This document shows, piece after piece, positions 60,966-64,000 of a stretch of DNA of 64,000 nucleotides (the stretch's first letter is position 1; every line of letters starts with the position of its first letter). The stretch spans positions 868,001 through 932,000 of the forward strand of contig NZ_JACHFR010000001.1 of assembly GCF_014202035.1 (NCBI RefSeq), read 5' to 3'. The notes beneath the pieces are model-generated. The model saw only the letters and a list, made by a program, of their open reading frames with translations, was not told the origin of the DNA and did no database searches. The DNA comes from Treponema rectale. Lineage in GTDB: Bacteria; Spirochaetota; Spirochaetia; Treponematales; Treponemataceae. The position numbers were made by a program, and so were the translations under genes.

Positions 60966-62399
60966 ATGAATACTAAAGAAGATACTTTTCAGGCCCAGCT
61001 CAGGTCTAAATATAAATATACAAGTTCCTTTGTTACGGGACTTTCTCTGTTTTTCTTTGATGCTCTGGCTATAATGATTTCAATCGGAATGGGCTTTTTC
61101 ATCATAAATTTCATAAGCCCGTCCTCAATCTGGCTCAGGTCTTTTATCAAATACTCTCTTTTTCTCCCGTTTATAGCAGTTGTATTTTATGCTGCCGGGC
61201 TTTACCCTGGAATTCTTCTTGCTCCGGAAGATGAAGTAAAGAAGTTTTCAACCTGTTCTTTTCTGTGCCTTATCGGAATGGCTCTTGCAATAACAACAAT
61301 AAAGTCAACAAGGGATTTCATACCTATCGCACTGGCTCTTATAACGGCATGGCCTTTTGCAACCCTTTTCCTTCCTCTGTTCAGGGAACTGGCAAGGCGC
61401 ATCAGCTGCAGATTTTCCTGGTGGGGAGTTCCGGCTGTAATATATACCCACGGAACAAACGGACATGAAATCATAAAAAGACTGATTGCACATCCGAATT
61501 TCGGTTACATTCCGATTCTTATCATCACAGACGATTCTTCTGCAGAAAGCACTTTTATGGACATACCTGTACGACAGGACAGCGATTATCTCAAAAAAAT
61601 AATCTCTAACCTGAAAATAAAAGTAGCCATAGTCTGTGACTATAAAACTGACCTTGAAGTAATTCAGACAAAATACCGCTACATGATAAGAGTTCCGAGA
61701 AACCAGCTGGCAACTACTCTTTCCCTTAAAATGAAAAATTTCGGAGGAATTCTCGGCTTCTCCTCAACAAACTATCTTACAAAATTCGGTGCCCTCTTTT
61801 TAAAACGAACCATAGACATACTCATGTGCCTTATAATTTCACCGATTGTCATTCCCGTGGGAATTTTCTGTGCAGTCGGAATAAAACTTACGTCAAAAGG
61901 TCCCGTTTTTTACGGACACAAACGCGTAGGACAGAATCACCGGGAAATAAAATGCTGGAAATTCCGTTCAATGTGCATTGATGCAGAGGAAAAGCTTAAA
62001 AAAATTCTTGCTGAAGACCCGGTCAGGGCAGCTGAATGGGAAAAAGACCGTAAATTTACAGATGACCCGCGGGTTACAAAATTCGGTAAATTCTTAAGAA
62101 AAACCAGCCTTGACGAACTTCCCCAGCTGTGGAATATTTTTACAGGTTCAATGAGTTTTGTAGGCCCGCGTCCGGTAACGGAAGGCGAGCTGGAAAAATA
62201 CGGAAAATACAGGGACTACGTCCTCTCCGTTACTCCGGGGTTAAGCGGAATGTGGCAGATTTCAGGTCGCAGTGATACCGGATACGAAGAAAGAATCTCA
62301 CTGGATACTTACTACATTCAGAACTGGTCAATCTGGCTTGATATCTGGATTATAATCAAAACTGTTTGGGTTGTATTAAAGCGCAAAGGAGCATACTAA
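60966..62399 (+). CDS. wbaP: WbaP-like undecaprenyl-phosphate sugar-1-phosphate transferase
   Basis: 477 residues, the full WbaP length. Four N-terminal membrane helices (residues about 20-145), a central Rossmann-like domain, then the re-entrant helix and catalytic C terminus: KRTIDILMCLIISPIVIPVG, GPVFYGHKRVGQNHREIKCWKFRSM, KTSLDELPQLWNIFTGSMSFVGPRP and ITPGLSG-type TPGLSGMWQISGRSD. It starts repeat-unit assembly by loading a sugar phosphate (galactose in the reference WbaP) on undecaprenyl phosphate at the cytoplasmic face. It has its own promoter after the two GT4 genes and is followed by a barrel gene. Confidence 0.95.
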   Translation: MNTKEDTFQAQLRSKYKYTSSFVTGLSLFFFDALAIMISIGMGFFIINFISPSSIWLRSFIKYSLFLPFIAVVFYAAGLYPGILLAPEDEVKKFSTCSFLCLIGMALAITTIKSTRDFIPIALALITAWPFATLFLPLFRELARRISCRFSWWGVPAVIYTHGTNGHEIIKRLIAHPNFGYIPILIITDDSSAESTFMDIPVRQDSDYLKKIISNLKIKVAIVCDYKTDLEVIQTKYRYMIRVPRNQLATTLSLKMKNFGGILGFSSTNYLTKFGALFLKRTIDILMCLIISPIVIPVGIFCAVGIKLTSKGPVFYGHKRVGQNHREIKCWKFRSMCIDAEEKLKKILAEDPVRAAEWEKDRKFTDDPRVTKFGKFLRKTSLDELPQLWNIFTGSMSFVGPRPVTEGELEKYGKYRDYVLSVTPGLSGMWQISGRSDTGYEERISLDTYYIQNWSIWLDIWIIIKTVWVVLKRKGAY

Positions 62400-62402
62400 A
62401 TC

Positions 62403-64000
62403 ATGTATTTAATTAAAAAAGTTTTGTTTATGGCAGCTGTTATGTTTTCTTCACTGTCAGCTCTTCCTGTCACTGCACAGGAAACTTCCGAAAATACCGG
62501 TTACAGAATCGGAACGGTAAACTTTAACGTCAGGGGAAGAACCCGCCCGGAAGCCATCGAAAGAAACATTACGGAAATCAACCATTCAAAAATATTCAAG
62601 ACCCAGGAAGAAGCAGAAAACTATCTTAAAGAAATTCTTCAGGAGCTGCAGAACACAAGACAGTTCGACTCTGTATCATACACGTATACAACAGATGAAA
62701 ACAACGTAATTTCAGCTGAATACAAATTAAAGGACAGTATTTCCCTCCTTGTATTTCCAAAACCAAGCCTTGACTCTAACTCAGGCTTTGAAGCCAAGCT
62801 TAAACTGAAGGATAATAACTTTCTGGGACTCATGGAAGACTTAAACGTTGACATTAATTTTCAGCTGGGAGACGAAGATCATCCGGAAGACTATTCTAAA
62901 GTTTACGGCGGATTTAATTTTGATTACGACTACCCTTTCAGCATAGGAAAAACAGAAGAAACCTGGAGCAACGATTTCAGCTTTTCATGGCAGATAGGAG
63001 AAGATAAGCCGGAATTTTCTTATGAAACGGGAATAACAGTTGCAGTTCCTTTCGGCAACTATCACAATAAGCTGGAATTTAATTTTACCCAGTCAGTCAA
63101 CAGAGATGCTTCTTACCTTGATTTTGGAGATGAATTCTATTTTGTAGAATCAGCATCTGTTTCTACCCCTATGGTTCTTGGATATATCGGAAATACAACA
63201 CAGGTAATGTATACACCAAAACTTAGCTTTACCTACAACTGGGATGCTGATGGAATCTCAAAAGATAATACCGACCTTTCCAAAACACCTGTCCTTGCAC
63301 TTTCACAGACTTTTTCCCTTTCACGCATAAACTGGACAGGTCCTTACAACTTCAGGAACGGATACTCCATCAGTACAACCCAGACTATAGGATGGGATTA
63401 CAGCCAGGACATAATAAGCAAATGCGTAATGCCAAAAGTTGAAGGCGAAATTGAACTTTTCAAAAGCTTAAAATATGCAGCAATTGCCATAGACATTAAT
63501 TTCATTGCAGGACTTAACTGTACGGCAAAAATCGGGTCATACGTACGCGGTGCGGCTGACAACCAGACCTTCAGCAAAAAAATTGCACCTGTAGACGCAA
63601 ACAACTATGCTCTGGAAACACCGGCAGCCCTTGTATTTAATTTTGACCTTCCAGTTCACATAATTACTACACACTGGCTTGACTGGAGCTATGCAATATT
63701 CGGTTCCTACGAAACAAAACCGGCTCCTGTACGTGCACTTGCTGCAGTTCCAAGATTCCTTATGAGATATCTTGATTTTGAAATGCAGTGGTCACCATTC
63801 TTTGACGTTGCACTTATAAAAAACAGGGGTACAAAGACAACCTTCTCTCTTGACGAAGGAATCTATACCGGTGGTCTTGAAGTTCTTGTATATCCTGCAA
63901 GATGGAAGAGTTTTGTAATCAGGGCAAGCGTTGGAATTGACCTTTCAAAGAAAATCCTCAACGGAAAGAAAGACTTTGACAGTTCATGGAGGAACGGCGG
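62403..64000 (+). CDS. Omp85/POTRA-like outer-membrane barrel (3' end missing)
   Basis: The reading frame opens at the ATG at 62403 and stays open to the window edge (about 532 codons). A signal peptide (LFMAAVMFSSLSALPVTAQ) is followed by one POTRA-like region: YRIGTVNFNVRGRTRPEAIE, then EILQELQNTRQFDSVSYTY and VISAEYKLKDSISLLVFPKP. Long amphipathic strands follow. This layout, one POTRA plus a large barrel, suits an Omp85-superfamily protein or a polysaccharide-related porin. GGAG of the preceding wbaP end is close upstream (three bases separate the genes), so they may be co-transcribed. Confidence 0.6.
   Translation, partial: MYLIKKVLFMAAVMFSSLSALPVTAQETSENTGYRIGTVNFNVRGRTRPEAIERNITEINHSKIFKTQEEAENYLKEILQELQNTRQFDSVSYTYTTDENNVISAEYKLKDSISLLVFPKPSLDSNSGFEAKLKLKDNNFLGLMEDLNVDINFQLGDEDHPEDYSKVYGGFNFDYDYPFSIGKTEETWSNDFSFSWQIGEDKPEFSYETGITVAVPFGNYHNKLEFNFTQSVNRDASYLDFGDEFYFVESASVSTPMVLGYIGNTTQVMYTPKLSFTYNWDADGISKDNTDLSKTPVLALSQTFSLSRINWTGPYNFRNGYSISTTQTIGWDYSQDIISKCVMPKVEGEIELFKSLKYAAIAIDINFIAGLNCTAKIGSYVRGAADNQTFSKKIAPVDANNYALETPAALVFNFDLPVHIITTHWLDWSYAIFGSYETKPAPVRALAAVPRFLMRYLDFEMQWSPFFDVALIKNRGTKTTFSLDEGIYTGGLEVLVYPARWKSFVIRASVGIDLSKKILNGKKDFDSSWRNG

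Noticed and set aside
1-64000. tRNA, rRNA or riboswitch genes
   Set aside because: No cloverleaf, rRNA core or known riboswitch motif was recognised by eye; a covariance-model scan would be decisive.

Overview
This is a low-GC, Gram-negative-type bacterial window that looks like a Treponema-like gut spirochaete. Pointers are several PD-(D/E)XK (Rpn) family genes that share a conserved leader, lipoprotein glycan hydrolases with spirochaete-style lipoboxes, outer-membrane barrels beside a phosphocholine/phosphoglycerol-type gene set, and an AT-rich polysaccharide cluster. No rRNA, tRNA or CRISPR array was seen. The taxonomic call is inference.

Layout. 1-3096: an L-rhamnose catabolic unit (rhaB-rhaD leftward, cut by the window edge) with a divergent AraC regulator. 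3077-8548: a leftward operon rfbA-rfbC-rfbB followed by an SGNH/AlgJ-like protein and an MBOAT O-acyltransferase (nucleotide sugar supply plus glycan O-acylation). 8683-16175: glf and a LolD-like ATPase run rightward and converge on a leftward operon made of a GT2, two FtsX-fold permeases, a LolA-like periplasmic protein and a barrel. Together these could form a complete trans-envelope lipid or lipoprotein machine. 16297-20859: Wzm/Wzt-like ABC exporter, a GlfT2-like galactofuranosyltransferase and ugd, with an IS3 fossil between the last two. 21019-27574: a GH64 beta-1,3-glucanase lipoprotein, then a mobile zone with a MITE-like palindromic element and two nearly identical Rpn genes bracketing a Wzi-like barrel.

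27868-46090: a long, visibly AT-richer polysaccharide region with Wzx flippase, glycosyltransferases, an acyltransferase, WecE aminotransferase, an ArnC/ArnE/ArnF-like set, a gtrA-gtrB-GtrII cassette and a chemoreceptor. It also holds a large membrane protein gene interrupted by an in-frame stop. 46122-46840: a GNAT toxin-antitoxin-like pair. 47045-51761: a tight three-gene operon encoding a YidC-domain/LtaS-like phosphatase-superfamily fusion, a CDP-glycerol glycerophosphotransferase-like protein and a LicC-like nucleotidyltransferase, a candidate phosphoglycerol/phosphocholine polymer system in a diderm. An Rpn gene sits just after it between 23-bp perfect direct repeats. 52941-58657: a very large triple-GH18 chitinase lipoprotein and a DUF3943-type envelope protein. 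58721-64000: two GT4s, a WbaP-like initiating phosphoglycosyltransferase and an Omp85/POTRA-like barrel running off the edge.

How it fits together: nucleotide sugars (RfbABC, Ugd, Glf, WecE) feed many glycosyltransferases. Lipid-linked assembly starts with WbaP. There are two export routes (Wzx flippase and Wzm/Wzt ABC). O-acylation, Gtr-type side-chain glucosylation and phospho-substituents diversify the product. Secreted chitinase and beta-1,3-glucanase suggest use of fungal or arthropod wall polymers. The most striking signals are the YidC-LtaS-like fusion operon, a conserved internal start with its own Shine-Dalgarno in every Rpn copy plus a free-standing C-terminal fragment, the direct repeats around one Rpn gene, and a recurring promoter geometry predicting leaderless mRNAs.
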